DNA of 64,000 bases, from NCBI GenBank assembly GCA_025093985.1, contig JACAAK010000014.1, positions 248,001 through 312,000 of the forward strand. The letters run 5' to 3'. Numbering within the stretch: the first letter of the stretch is position 1; each line of letters begins with the position of its first letter. The notes below the pieces were generated by a model. The model had not been told where the DNA came from. It did no database searches and saw nothing but the letters and a program-made list of their open reading frames with translations. Made by a program: the position numbers and the translations under genes. Of the stretch, positions 48,550-59,337 are shown piece after piece. This DNA comes from Calvatia gigantea (taxonomy: Eukaryota; Basidiomycota; Agaricomycetes; Agaricales; Lycoperdaceae).

Positions 48550-48901
48550 TACTGTTTTGGTATTTATAAATGATAACTACAGTAGCATCCAAAAGAATTG
48601 TATACCCACATGTTTGTCAATCCCACCCTCTCCAGAAATTGAAACTTGTACTGTTTGTATGTAAACTACTCTATCAATAGCCTAGAGAGCAGTATCTAGT
48701 TCTAGTAGTTTACCTTAATGAATCACCACAGCTTGAATGAACATCTAAGCTTTTTTCAGTACAGTCCAAGTCATTGCAAATTTGCAACAGTAGTGAGGCT
48801 TAAGTTGGCCAATGGGCACAAATTGCTTGTCACAGTCCAGATCTACATATATATTGTACAATACATGCAAACTTTGTGTGGGAGCCTTTGAGTGATGGTG
48901 G
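47495..48901. other. CpG-free block of 1,407 bp
   Basis: Reading base by base, no CG dinucleotide occurs between 47494 and 48902, although CG is frequent on both sides and in the equivalent part of unit 2. The block covers the 3' end of NACHT copy 1, the spacer and the oxygenase remnant. Compared with the intact oxygenase, gaacgt becomes gaacat, tcgcaaa becomes gcacaaa, ctcgtc becomes cttgtc and gagcgatg becomes gagtgatg, the signature expected from deamination of methylated CpG. Confidence 0.9.
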
Positions 48902-48935
48902 CGACGATATTACTATGCAGAGATGTCGTAGAGGT
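48730..48935 (+). pseudogene. Remnant of the 2OG-Fe(II) oxygenase
   Basis: This fragment matches exon 2 of the gene at 42374: the intron end plus cttgaatgaacatctaagc, then ttgcttgtcacagtccagatcta, and finally tttgtgtgggagcc. The iron-ligand segment and most of the core are deleted, so it cannot encode an enzyme. It marks the left end of duplication unit 2. Confidence 0.8.
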
Positions 48936-50099
48936 TTTTGTGGGCCACGAGGCATTCCAATATTGTGATTTTTATACACATTGTGGTGAACAAGGGCGAT
49001 TTGCAAGAGAATAGGTACCTTGGGAGACATGCAGGAATACATTACCCTCTGTTCTTCATCAGGTAGTAAGAACATGTCTCAATAGAGGGATTGAGACGGT
49101 ACCACCTGTCGTCTCGGGTAACATTGCATGCCTTCAAATAGAGAAGCACTGCCAATCACCCAAGCCTCGAGGCAACCCACAAGAATCAAGCGGGGACAAA
49201 TATAAAAGATACCCTCGATTCACTGATGCACCTAGTATCTTACTTGGAGGTTCCGCAGTGAAGTATCTTTGCAGTAAGAGAAGTTGAAAAAGTTGAGTAG
49301 GAACGGGCTTGGACGTGGGACGGGACCAGTCGATTCGCTTCCGTCCGTAGCTGACTCGAGCTGACCGACATTGGCAACTCCGATAACGGAGTCGAGGACA
49401 TATCTTCAGATATTTCGAGGGGGTCCAAGCTGGGACTGTGTTAAGCGTCGGAAGGAAATGCGTGAAAAGGCACTGTCAGGGTACAGGTTCTCTAATGAGT
49501 CAGTTGACATGGAAAGCTAGAGATCCGGTTCGAATTCCGCCCATCCATAGAGGCAGATGCCTACGAAACTCAACTCTCAGAAAGTGGTGGAGGTATCCTA
49601 GATATTAATCAAGAACGAACCTGAGTTGGTGTCACTTGCCCAATATGATACCCCGCCGGTTGGTAAGGTCAGAGCCGTAGCATAATAGCGCAACTGACAC
49701 GCTTTCGTGGTACCTTGTCTGAGACCACAGTCAGCCAACATCCACCAAGAAGCGAGGGAATATGTTTAACCTCAAATCGTCACATCACTGGTGAAGGAGA
49801 CGAGTTCCCGAGCTTTCAAAGCAGAGCGATTGAGATCCGGAGAGTGACAGGACCTAACATATGCATCCCTGGCGAAAGGTGGTAATAAGGTGTTTGTGCA
49901 GCGAAAGACGATTTACGTCATCAGAATAACGACGAGGCTTTATATCCACCTAATTCAAGTCTCGAACTGGAGAGAAAAACGACATAAACTTGTCATTTGG
50001 AAACTAAAGACATACTATACATCTGTTCTGATGAGGCACTGTAGCCATTGTACCAACACTCCTCGCAATTATCACAACTGATTGATGGGGCAGGGTCCA

Positions 50100-50818
50100 A
50101 ATGACTGGCACGGTATCTTGTCGAACAATCTGTGCGTATTGTCAACATAAATCGGGCCAAAATCTGTCTGTGATACGAATCCTTGGGAGAAACTACCAAG
50201 CCGTGCCCCTTGGACGCAAGTTCCCGGCCCACTGTTTCGATGATGCCCATCATCTAACAACGTTTATAAGACCTTGCCGTAGAAAGTTCATAAGAACATC
50301 ACATACCTCTTCTTTGTTATCCACTGCCTGGTTACTATGTCACTAAGTCAATAGTAGCGGAACAAAAAAGCGAAAAAACCGTACATTTTATATTATGCTA
50401 GTTCCACGGTTAATCATTACATGCCTATTTCCGGGTCCCATAATATATTGTGAGTTACACTGAAGGAGACGAAGGGTTGTGATGGCGGTGATAGCGCCGC
50501 TATAGAAACACATGACAGTGCAAGGATCGTACAACTCATCCACCTACGCAATAACCTAGTGTATTAGGGTCATTCATAACATAGAAGAAAGGGCGTACCC
50601 CGCTAAAATCTGTTACTTCCATGATATCCACCAAGTAGATTACAGCAAAGTTCCACACCTTCTCCACAACAGAGTGCGATGTCTCGTCCATGGTCATACA
50701 CTGGGTGTCCCAGACTCAGTCGTGCCAGAAGCGGATGACAACGACACGGTATTCTTCAGATCTGATAGCTTTGTATCTGTACAAGCCTTGAGGGTAGGTG
50801 AGGACGGAAATAGGACAT
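50100..50818 (-). pseudogene. DIB1/DIM1 U5 snRNP protein, copy 2 (pseudogene)
   Basis: Homologous to copy 1 but degraded. It starts MSYFRPHLPS and then loses the frame before the EEDRVV region. A 6-bp insertion beside a TGA interrupts GHDWDTQC (complement of about 50711-50718). The EVPDFNK site has become EVTDFSG, and the final exon reads STRYRAS without the normal RYRY stop. GIIETVGRELASKGHGLVVSPKD is still legible. Unlike copy 1 it has no extra base at the exon 1 end. Confidence 0.8.
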
Positions 50819-51734
50819 TGTTCAGTGGGGGGAAGTGGAAGCAGGTGGACGCCAGAAGCCGCTGATTGGAATAAGGGGACGGGGCAATGGCTCCTGGTTC
50901 AAACTTGTACAAACAAGTTCGGACTTCCACATCCACGATTTTTGACATCGATCACACATCTCCCTCCAAAATTCATCCTGTCATTTGGTCGTTACCTCGA
51001 GCTGGTGTTTCCCTTCCTCGCATATAAATTTTGTGGATCAATCGATCATTTCGGAGACTTCCTTGATTCGTTGGCAACAAACGACAAGAGATGTCGGGTG
51101 CGGGGCTTTGAGCGCCAAATTTGCCGGTGTTCGGTTTGAGATTTATATTCTTGGATGGCTTTCCACACATCGTGGTGGGAAATTGAGACGTTTAATGATA
51201 CCACAGCTGGGCCGCAAATATTACCTGTGAACCACACCTGCTACATGGAGCTAATCTGATCAACATGTATCCGCTTGTACCTTGCACTACAAGATACGCC
51301 GTCGTTCGGGATCTCATGGACAAGTGCCAGCCAGCTTCCTCTCACTTGTGGTGGAGGCACTGGCACTCTCGTCGGTCAGATTGTTGCTGGTGCAGATTAT
51401 GTCCTTGATAGAAAGAGAGAAATGAGTATATGGTGCCTTGACGTCATATGTACGTCTCCTGCTGTCTTGTTCCAAACATCTTAACAATTTGATGGCAACA
51501 AGATTTACTACCGCCTTGTCGTATCGAATTTGATCAATGCACTCGGGCTACTTATCATATTGCGGGAGATTGAGCGAATGAGTCAAAGTGCCGAGCACAG
51601 GTTGGGCATTTGTGCTGCTAAATTTAGACTCATGCATAGCAACCTTGGCCCTACACGACCACCGGCTTTGACACCCAGTCAGACCCAGTCCCACCTTGCT
51701 TCGTACACCCACGAGCTTTAACAATTAACCCTCC

Positions 51735-54040
51735 ATGGACCACACCGAAATTTCGGAGTATGAAGATGCACCAACCCAATTCCTGCTTGGTCGCACCGAT
51801 CCTCCCGCCCATCGTCCCTTCGCAAATCAACGACTGCTAGGACAACCCCATATGCCTCCGCAGTTCATGTATGAATCGTCCTTATTGAACGTCGGAACAC
51901 TTCCATACCCTCCCCTGGCAAGCGACCGCTCCCAGTATCCTGTTGGATCCATCTTGTCTCCTGATATAACCGGTCCGGTCTCTACACTCACACCGACTTC
52001 CACCACGTTCCAGTATCCTGTCCACGAACCATCTATCAGCTTCAGTCCCCTTACCAAGTCCAGGACCATACCCCAGACCACAGCAGGAAAGAATCTTCGA
52101 CCACCGGTAGAACATTCTGGTGATCAGGGGTTGCCCGTAAGTATTCCAGATGTTTTTGCCGTACGTGACCTGATGTCCCGCATTAGCATCCGTATCACAA
52201 GAGTCACCTCCCTTCACAAAGCAGGGGCCTGGTCATCGACATACACGATTTTGTAGTGAAGGATTCTGTGATGATTTCCAATGACGCTTCTGGCAGCTGT
52301 AAGAAATCACACTCTTTGAGATTGTTTCGCGATACTGACTTACCTTTCATCAGTCATGAAGGAATTCGCGGAACACACTATATCAGGAGCTGCCTTCGAC
52401 GACTCCGCCCGTGATTATCCCGCCCGCTGTCACCCCGGAACCCGACTTGCGATCCTCGAACGCCTCCAGAAGTCCATTGCCGGTTGCGACCGTGACAAGA
52501 GGGTGACCTGGCTCGTTGGTCCAGCTGGAGTCGGAAAGTCAGCAATCATGCAGACTCTCGCCGAAACCGCACACACTCTTAACGTCATGTTGGGCGCTTC
52601 GCTGTTCTTCTCAATCAACGGGCGTGCCGATGGATCCAAAACGTTGACGACGCTCGCTTATCAGATCGCCGTCAGATCGCAATCATACAGAGAATTCATA
52701 GGGAGCCAAGTCTCCAACGACGCGACCTTGTGGAATAAGTCAATAACAACCCAATTCAACAAATTCATATTTGAACCTTTCGTCGTTCCACGGGATACGG
52801 CCGGAAGGCCACAACAACTTTTTGATTCTCATTGACGGGTTAGATGAGTGTAACGACCAACGCACTCAGTGTGAGATTCTGGGTCTCATCTCCTACTTCT
52901 CCATCAAGTACCCTGCCGCTCCTCTTGTCTGGGTTATCGCCAGCCGCCCGGAGCCTCACATCACCAATTTCCTTTCGTGTGCCGAGGTCGCCCCTACTTA
53001 TAGAAAAGAAATAATTGAAATCGACTCCGATGAGGCTCGTGCGGATGTTGAGCGTTACCTCCGTAGCGCATTGGGGAAGCTCCGGTTGAAGTATCCCGCT
53101 CTCGCTCGTTTTGCCCGGTGGCCACCAGAACGGGAGTTCATGAAGGTTGCTGATGCTTCAAGTGGTTTGTTCGCCCATGCATCTACAGTGGTTGCATACG
53201 TCGACGATCCTACCCACGCGAATCCCGTTTCTCAGTTTCAGCAAGTGCTCGACGTCATTGACAAGACTCATTCTCAGGAAGAGGAGGGGAGCCGGCATCC
53301 GTTGGCTAATCTGGACGCGCTTTATGCGTTGATACTCTCCCGGATTCCTGGAGATGTATTGGTTGACACTAAAAAACTGTTGCTCGCTATACTCCCCATT
53401 AGGTATCACCCTAACTTCGAATTTCTCCCCTTCCTGTGCAACTGGTTGGGCATGACACCAGACACTGCATATGGTTCCCTTCACTACCTCCATTCCGTTC
53501 TTGACATCCCTCCACCGGAAGAGGCCCGAAATTGTGCGCTCAGTTTCCGACATAAATCTTTTCGAGATTACCTTCGCGACTTTGCGAGGTCAGGGATGTA
53601 TTTAGACTATGAGCGAGAGCTTGAAGAGCTGCATTCACAATGTATATGCAGGATCCTAAAGGAGATGCCAAAGAGTATGTTTTGTATCCATTATCGTCCA
53701 ATTCCTGCTCAAAACTTCATCGACAATAGCAGGCACTGGTTCCAATCTCTCTGCAGACATTTCACTTTATTGGACAACTGGGCATGACTTGGAAGACCTA
53801 CTGCAAGACAAAGATATGATATACTTTGGGATGCTTGATTCCCTTTGCTATTATCACCTTGAAAACGTAAGAGTATCTCAGAGTCAGGACCTCACTCTTG
53901 CCCTGAAAACTATTAATCTCAGGTCCTGTATGGGTGAAGACTTGGGACTCCACCGCCCCCCATCTCGTTGGTTGCTTTCTGTGAATCCCTCGGTGGGGCC
54001 AACCGATCTATCCCCTCTCCCCCAACAAGGATCACGCTGA
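51735..54040 (+). pseudogene. NACHT-type NTPase, copy 2 (single frameshift)
   Basis: The N-terminus MDHTEISEYEDAPT is followed by a Pro/Ser/Tyr-rich region; after an intron PHPYHKSHLPS and FVVKDSVM lead to MKEFAEHTISGAAFDDSARD and HPGTRLAILERLQKS. Walker A is VGPAGVGKSAIM and Walker B FLILIDGLDECND, then SRPEPHITNFL (sensor 1-like), EIDSDEARADVERYL, SRIPGDVLV, FLCNWLGMTPD, FRHKSFRDYLRDF and, through an intron, TGTGSNLSADISLYW to the end. There is one fault: an extra base near 52787-52790 (gttccacggg where copy 1 has gtacacggg) between FEPFVV and HGIRP, just upstream of Walker B. No transmembrane or effector domain is evident. The C-terminal extension of copy 1 is absent; the frame ends at 54040 in unrelated residues. 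Confidence 0.8.
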
Positions 54041-54247
54041 ACACTACACTATTTTTCGCGTTTGACAAGTCCAAGTCGAGTAACCAGAAATACTAGGACA
54101 TCTATATACAACCGCTTGACATCCTATAAATTACATTACCTATCGGAGAGCAACTACATATGAGGGTATCAAGAAATAAAGGAGTGGATGATATCACGTG
54201 TAAACAGCAAAATATACCTAACGGCACACCCAAACTGGCGCCAACCT

Positions 54248-56293
54248 TCAACTATACCCAAAAATCACGCCCCAGATGTCCCTCCAACCACGCTTGATGG
54301 CAAGCTTATTCCCACAAGCATACTCTTCGACCAACCACTCCAAATACTTAGCATCCGACCCGCTCAACGGACCCAGTTCAAATGTGAGTATATCCTTGGG
54401 TGTCAGGTACAGCGTATGGTCCGCCTCGGGGCCCAAGTTCGATATTCCCCTCGGGAGGATCGACTGAAGAACCGAGAGTTGAAAGGACGTGTGCGCATGG
54501 AACGTCTGTAACAGCGTCATAGTGGTCAAAACATGCCCAGCATTGTCCTGTTGCGCGAACTCGTCATGGTCGATCGTAGATACCCGACGTGCCCTGCTGG
54601 GTCCCACTCTCCCACTCTTCGTGGTCGATTTTGACGATGAGCTGAGTCTGTGGTGAGATCCCTGAGGACACAACGTTGCTAATTCCACCGCCTGACGTCG
54701 TCTTGGGTCCACCCTCAATACCCATACCCACATTCCGAACGTAACTCCCTCCCATTGTCAGGTCGTCATCTCCTTCCAGGCGAACAGCACCCCAATTTTC
54801 TGCCCCATTTGCAGTGGAATATGATTGCGTTGAATTACCGCGCCATGTACCCATCCATAATCCTGCACAAATGATACACACATCCTCGTACACCCGCCAT
54901 GCGTCGGTCCATGTGGATACAAATTTGGATTTTACGGATGATTCGGGGGAAGGTCCACAGCATGGTTGATCTGCATCAGTTCCTAGTATTTTCTCGATTT
55001 CGTTCCACTGAAAAGGCGAGTGATCAGATCCCGTAAAATGATGTCATCGAGAGATCGGAACCGCTCACCAATTTAACGTCACTCCATGCGAATCTGATAG
55101 AGGAGAGTCGATGCGTTGTAGCTTTAGGGTTGGTTGGAGGAGGGATAAGAGGTCTAGAGGAAGAAAATGTAGGTCTCGTTGCTTTATTGGGAGTCGATGT
55201 CGTCAAGTCGATAAGCAGGTCGTAATAGGAGGGCTTTTCAAGGAAAATGGCGTCCGTGGTACATGCGATCCAGCCACGGCCGGTTTCCCCTTCGGCATAC
55301 AATCGGTCGAGGTCAGTCAAGGTGACCATGCCTAGGACAGAAATAGGTTCCGTATTGCGCCCCTTTAACTGATTCCCCTCTACGCTTATTTGAGCTTCGT
55401 AACACATGTCCGCAGCGGCCTGGCATAATATACAGGCCACCTCCACAGGAGGTAGGGTATAGATGAGAATTCGTCGTCGCCCAAGTACATGCTTGTATAG
55501 CGTTAGTGATGACGGTCCAAGAATGCGAAGCAAATGTGGGAGATGAATAGTCGGGATATTCAGTAAATTAGAACCGGTTCCGCTCTGAACGGGATAATCA
55601 AAATCCGCGAGGGGTCAGGATAAACTTAACCACGCACTATGTCCAATTCCTCGTTCCAGCCATTCCAGTCACCGGCTCCGCCCAGATCAGCCCTCCGAAT
55701 CCTCCGTTCTTCGAAAAAGGCTTGAGCAGGATCCCAGTCACTTCCCGTCGGCTGGAGCTGTCCTGAATCCTCTATCCGGGAGTATATTACGGTTATAAGC
55801 TTCTTCAAGGCCTCGACGTGTCGCCACGGCCGTGGTCTGCGAGACTTAGCCAAGAGAATACCCAACGACGTGAGCCTAAAGCCTCGATGGCCTGCCTCGG
55901 TCGTTTTCCGCCGGCGGAATATACCAACTCCGTGCTTTCCGTCCTTGGTAAAATATCTAAACAATAGATAAGAAAGAGAAAAGCTGGGAGGTTAAATATC
56001 TTACACAACATCTTGTTCCACGAGGTGAAGTCCGCTTGGCAGAGCACTGAATTCTAAGTGATCAAGATTCAGGTCTAGAGACAAAGGGGATCAAAAGGTG
56101 GCATCTATGTATCAATTCCGGACGCACCGTCGCTTGCTTTGAGTGACCAATCCACGACATTTCCCTGTGTGGGATGAAACGAGGCGTGGAAGATGGCAAC
56201 TAGTTCAATGCTTGAAGTATAAAGCCAAACAAAGCCGAGTTCTGATTTACCAAGGTCTTGTGGACAATCCTGTCCAGTGGTGCTTCCAGACAT
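54248..56293 (-). CDS. DENN-domain protein, DENND11/LCHN-like
   Basis: Proteins of this family carry a DENN module and are thought to act as Rab guanine-nucleotide exchange factors in membrane traffic. The start is ATG 56293 (MSGSTTGQDC); an intron leads to VAIFHASFHPTQGNVVDW, then LEFSALPSGLHLVEQDVVYF, KHGVGIFRRRKT, FRLTSLGILLA and the DENN core IPTIHLPHLLRILGPSSLTLYKHVLGRRRI, where I see ILIYTLPPVEVACIL and GWIACTTDAIFLEKP. The C-terminal part has LQTFHAHTSFQLSVLQSIL and YLTPKDILTFELG, ending near 54248. The join at about 54575-54640 (after HEEWESG) could not be resolved into a clean GT-AG intron and may hide another one-base shift. The gene runs head-to-head with prefoldin subunit 5. Confidence 0.75.
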
Positions 56294-56467
56294 TCACGTC
56301 TGTGGGTGGGAGAGAAATTCACGGGGGATGGAATGTGGAGGAGAATAAGATTGGAATGTCACACACTCCCAATACACATTGTCTGTCACGGCGTGACTGT
56401 GTAACAATAAGCTTGCCGACCTGCAACCAGCCCTGGTGCGAGCTTTGATTCGCTGCGATTGACGATC
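56294..56467. promoter_or_regulatory. Divergent promoter shared by DENND11-like and PFD5
   Basis: Only 174 bp separate the two start codons, so the genes must share a compact bidirectional control region. There is no clear TATA box; a cacgcc-type and a tcacgg stretch near 56386-56400 are possible sites but unproven. Confidence 0.6.
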
Positions 56468-57084
56468 ATGTCGCAGCAGCCGCAGACGATTAGTATCAAC
56501 GATCTCGATGTTACACAACTACTAGATATTAAAAAACAGTTGGAGGAGGTATGTTTCGCCCCACACCGTTGCTGCGGTAACCAACTGATCTTGAGAACAG
56601 GAATTGAATCATCTTACATCTTCGTTTGCACAGCTGAAGCAAGCCCAGACGAAATTCAAGGCCTGTGTTGATAACATCAATGAGATCAAACGCGAAAACA
56701 AGGGTCGGTACTTCTCGTTTCCTTGCGGTGCACAATCTCCAACATCGCTACGGTATCAGATAAAGTCATCCTCGTTCCGCTGACAAATTCGTTGTATGTC
56801 CCCGGAAAACTCTCGGACGTCGAACATGTTTTGGTAGATATTGGAACGGGCTACTTCGTTAAAAAAGTTGCATCTCCATTCAATTCGTGACCAACGCAGC
56901 TGATCCTGCTCTTATGTAGACACGACCACAGGCCGTCAAGTACTATAACGGAAAGGTGGACTACCTCAAAACAAACCTTGACACACTGGAGGAGACAATT
57001 GGAAAGAAACGGGAGAACCTCAATTACCTTGTTACAGTGCTTCAGTCGAAAGTCCAAGCGCAGGCACAAGCAACGAAATCATAA
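56468..57084 (+). CDS. GIM5: Prefoldin subunit 5
   Basis: Prefoldin is a six-subunit cytosolic chaperone that hands nascent actin and tubulin to CCT; subunit 5 is one of the two alpha-type subunits. Four exons give about 140 residues: [33 protein letters not shown] (first coiled coil), [16 protein letters not shown] (beta hairpins), [16 protein letters not shown], then [17 protein letters not shown] and a second coiled coil ending [12 protein letters not shown] to TAA at 57082-57084. Introns lie at about 56548-56632, 56705-56760 and 56866-56920, all GT-AG and in frame. Length and motif order match the family, and the gene is intact. Confidence 0.9.
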
Positions 57085-57929
57085 TACCACTACATTTCGT
57101 GGAATGCGTCACCCCACGCCAAGTTGCCGTTCTATTTATTAACAAACTGCAGTGAATACCTGCCACACGAAATTGTTTGACAGTTTACATTCGCTTGAAA
57201 CGCCACAGACTCGGGATGAACCCCAAACCGCCTATAAATAGTGCTCTTCATCTCTGTCATCAATCTCACTCCCGTTCCTTGCATTTCTCCAGGAGATATG
57301 TTTAACCGTGGTTCTGGGTGCTTTACGTTGGTTCAATGGGCAAATCTTTTAAACGAGCCATTAGCTTGGTGTATCATCTTGGTAGGGGACCTGACGACCA
57401 AAAGACCATAGACCATAGATGTCACTGATCCAGGACTAATCAGACAGCCACACATTTACAATCTCCATCAGAGCCACCCCCCAGCGCCCCCTTCATTTCC
57501 CCCAGGATCCGCCTCAATTCCCCGAGTTTCGTTTATCACTCCATCGCTTCCCTGACACATTTGTTCCTCTAACACATTGAAACAACTCGCTATCGTTCTC
57601 CATCTCTCTAGATGCTTCCAAGTGTCATCCAAAGCGGGAAGTTGCCGGTGGGAACGAACATATTTCGAACTGAGCTTGTGTCGCGACGTGCGCTCCTTCT
57701 GGCGTTGGAGCCCCACAAACGTGAGAGCAATCTATGTTGGAGGTTTCACCAACAGTCGAGAATACGGTTGGCAAAGGGACTTGAGATAACCTATTCGAGA
57801 CAATGACCAGCTTGATCAGTGCGGGATATCCTTGATCGAAGAATGATTGTGATTGATTTGAACCAGCTAATTTGGTCACTACACGGTTGTACATGTCATT
57901 CGGCTCTCCAGAACACATTACTCTCGCCG
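57085..57929. other. Intergenic between PFD5 and the cysteine-rich gene
   Basis: The two genes converge here. Minus-strand frames at 57468-57716 and 57625-57942 are open, but they lie beyond the stop of the cysteine-rich gene and have no motifs, so they are probably 3' untranslated sequence. Nothing else is supported. Confidence 0.45.
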
Positions 57930-58788
57930 TCATATCTGCCATAAACCCATGCTAACAGCACAGACTGACGCCATCGCCAGGATAACCTGGGGAATATTGC
58001 GAAGAACGTCGCTCGTAAATGTTACCGCCGGCGTCGAAGCTGAGGGTAGTGTCGCGGTAATTGAGGGTATAGTTACGTTGAGGTTAGTTGTTTGAGAAGG
58101 AGTTCCGCTGAATGAAAGCGGCGGCACGTGGTAGCCTTCACAGTAGTCGGATTGAAACTCTAGAGAAATTAGAAAAGGAATTTGAGTCTCAGAATTTAAG
58201 GTGATGAACGATAGGAGCCTCGCGCCGAAGAAAATTGGCGGAATCCAGAGACTACGCACCTGTCAAGATTCCCTGATAGTAATCTGCCTGTGTTGGTGTA
58301 GGGTTCGGCGCTAAGCACCTCACGCAGTTTTCAAACTCGTGACCCCAGCGCTCAGTACAGATGCAAGACAGCAAGTCACAGCCCTAGAGTATTTCGACTG
58401 TTAACGAAGTCTGGAAATAGGCAAGGATGATGAGCCTTACACTAACGGCCCCCCAAATGAGTTCACATTTCAAACCACACTGCAGCCAAAATTAGCTTGT
58501 TACTCGCCCCAAGAATATGAGCAGACCAACCGGAGGGGGTGGCTCATCGGGGGCAAAGAAATCGAACAAGTCCTTCGTTCGGTTCCCACTGCTCGTCTGT
58601 CTGCTAACAAGCCCGTGTCTGGCTGCCCTTGGAACCAAATGATTCCAGATAGTAGGAGACCGCTTCTCAACCCTCGCTTGTTCCACCACAGACGCCTGGG
58701 CGCCTTCGCCTAGAAACATGCCCCTCAACAGCCCAAGATAGACGACCTGGAACATGAGAACGACTGTGGCTGGCAATAATCCGCGCAT
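57930..58788 (-). CDS. Secreted eight-cysteine protein with GPI-type tail
   Basis: A signal peptide (MRGLLPATVVLMFQVVYLG) is followed by a basic spacer with KR and RR sites, then DEPPPPCGLKCELIWGAVSG, GCDLLSCICTER, FENCVRCLAPN and SDYCEGYHVPP. This makes eight cysteines in a compact domain of about 70 residues, like small fungal cell-surface modules (CFEM-type in count, but the spacing differs). A Ser/Thr-rich stretch (GTPSQTTNLNVTIPSITATLP) and a terminal hydrophobic segment (VILAMASVCAVSMGLW) suggest a GPI-anchored, O-glycosylated wall protein of about 215 residues. Three introns (after PPPP near 58543, after AVS near 58438 and after GILT near 58259) join in frame. Function is unknown; it could be a wall or host-interaction protein. 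Confidence 0.7.
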
Positions 58789-59337
58789 CCTGGAACCTTA
58801 GGTTGGAGTCAAGCGTTGGAGAGGTCAACACCAGGACTGGGAGGAGAGGAGTGAGGAAAGGGATGGCCCATCGGAATTCTCTTGCCAATCGACCTTTTAT
58901 TTGCCTGACGCCCTCCGCACTGTATTTATCAGGGCCATTTCAAGTCTCACGGGCCGGAGCCCTTCGGGGTTTTCAGGGTTGCTTGCCCAGCGATCTGTCA
59001 TTGTGATAAAGATCAGTTACTCGAAATATCATCTCACAGCTTTAACAGTTTGCTGCAATTTTAGCTGGCGGGTGGGCCTTTGTAGCTTCAGTTTCACCAT
59101 GAGGAACAGAGCAAGTCCTTGGTAACATCTCGACAGTGGGATAAGTAGTGTTACATAATCGCCCCTTGAGCTCCGAAGGAACCTCTTCACCCAGACTTCA
59201 GAAGCAGATTACCCCTCCAATTACTGCGTAAAATTAACACCCAGGTTGTTCCAAATCAAATTCGTGCATTACCACGCAAGCAACCATCATTGGTATTCAG
59301 GGTGAAACTGTGAGTTCACGTTGAGACTGGTTTGATT
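58789..59337. other. Intergenic, upstream of the cysteine-rich gene
   Basis: This is the promoter side of the cysteine-rich gene and the 3' side of the cyclin gene. Short plus-strand frames (58803-59125) have no motif. No RNA gene was recognised. Confidence 0.45.

Larger units (their letters stand above)
42840..48560. repeat. Segmental duplication, unit 1
   Basis: The order oxygenase exon 2, 3' flank, DIB1 (minus), spacer, NACHT gene recurs at about 48730-54040 in the same order and orientation. Non-coding parts match too: catgaggcattccaatattg, cactgccaatcacccaagcc and tgacagtgcaaggatcgtac occur in both. Unit 1 has about 240 bp (45095-45335, with the tRNA-like gene) that unit 2 lacks. Unit 2 has extra sequence at about 51235-51530. 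Confidence 0.85.
48730..54040. repeat. Segmental duplication, unit 2
   Basis: Second copy of the block described at 42840-48560, directly adjacent and in the same orientation. Coding and non-coding parts both align. It carries the oxygenase remnant, the broken DIB1 (50100-50818) and NACHT copy 2. The interval 49000-50095 holds no gene, only the duplicated flank. Confidence 0.85.
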
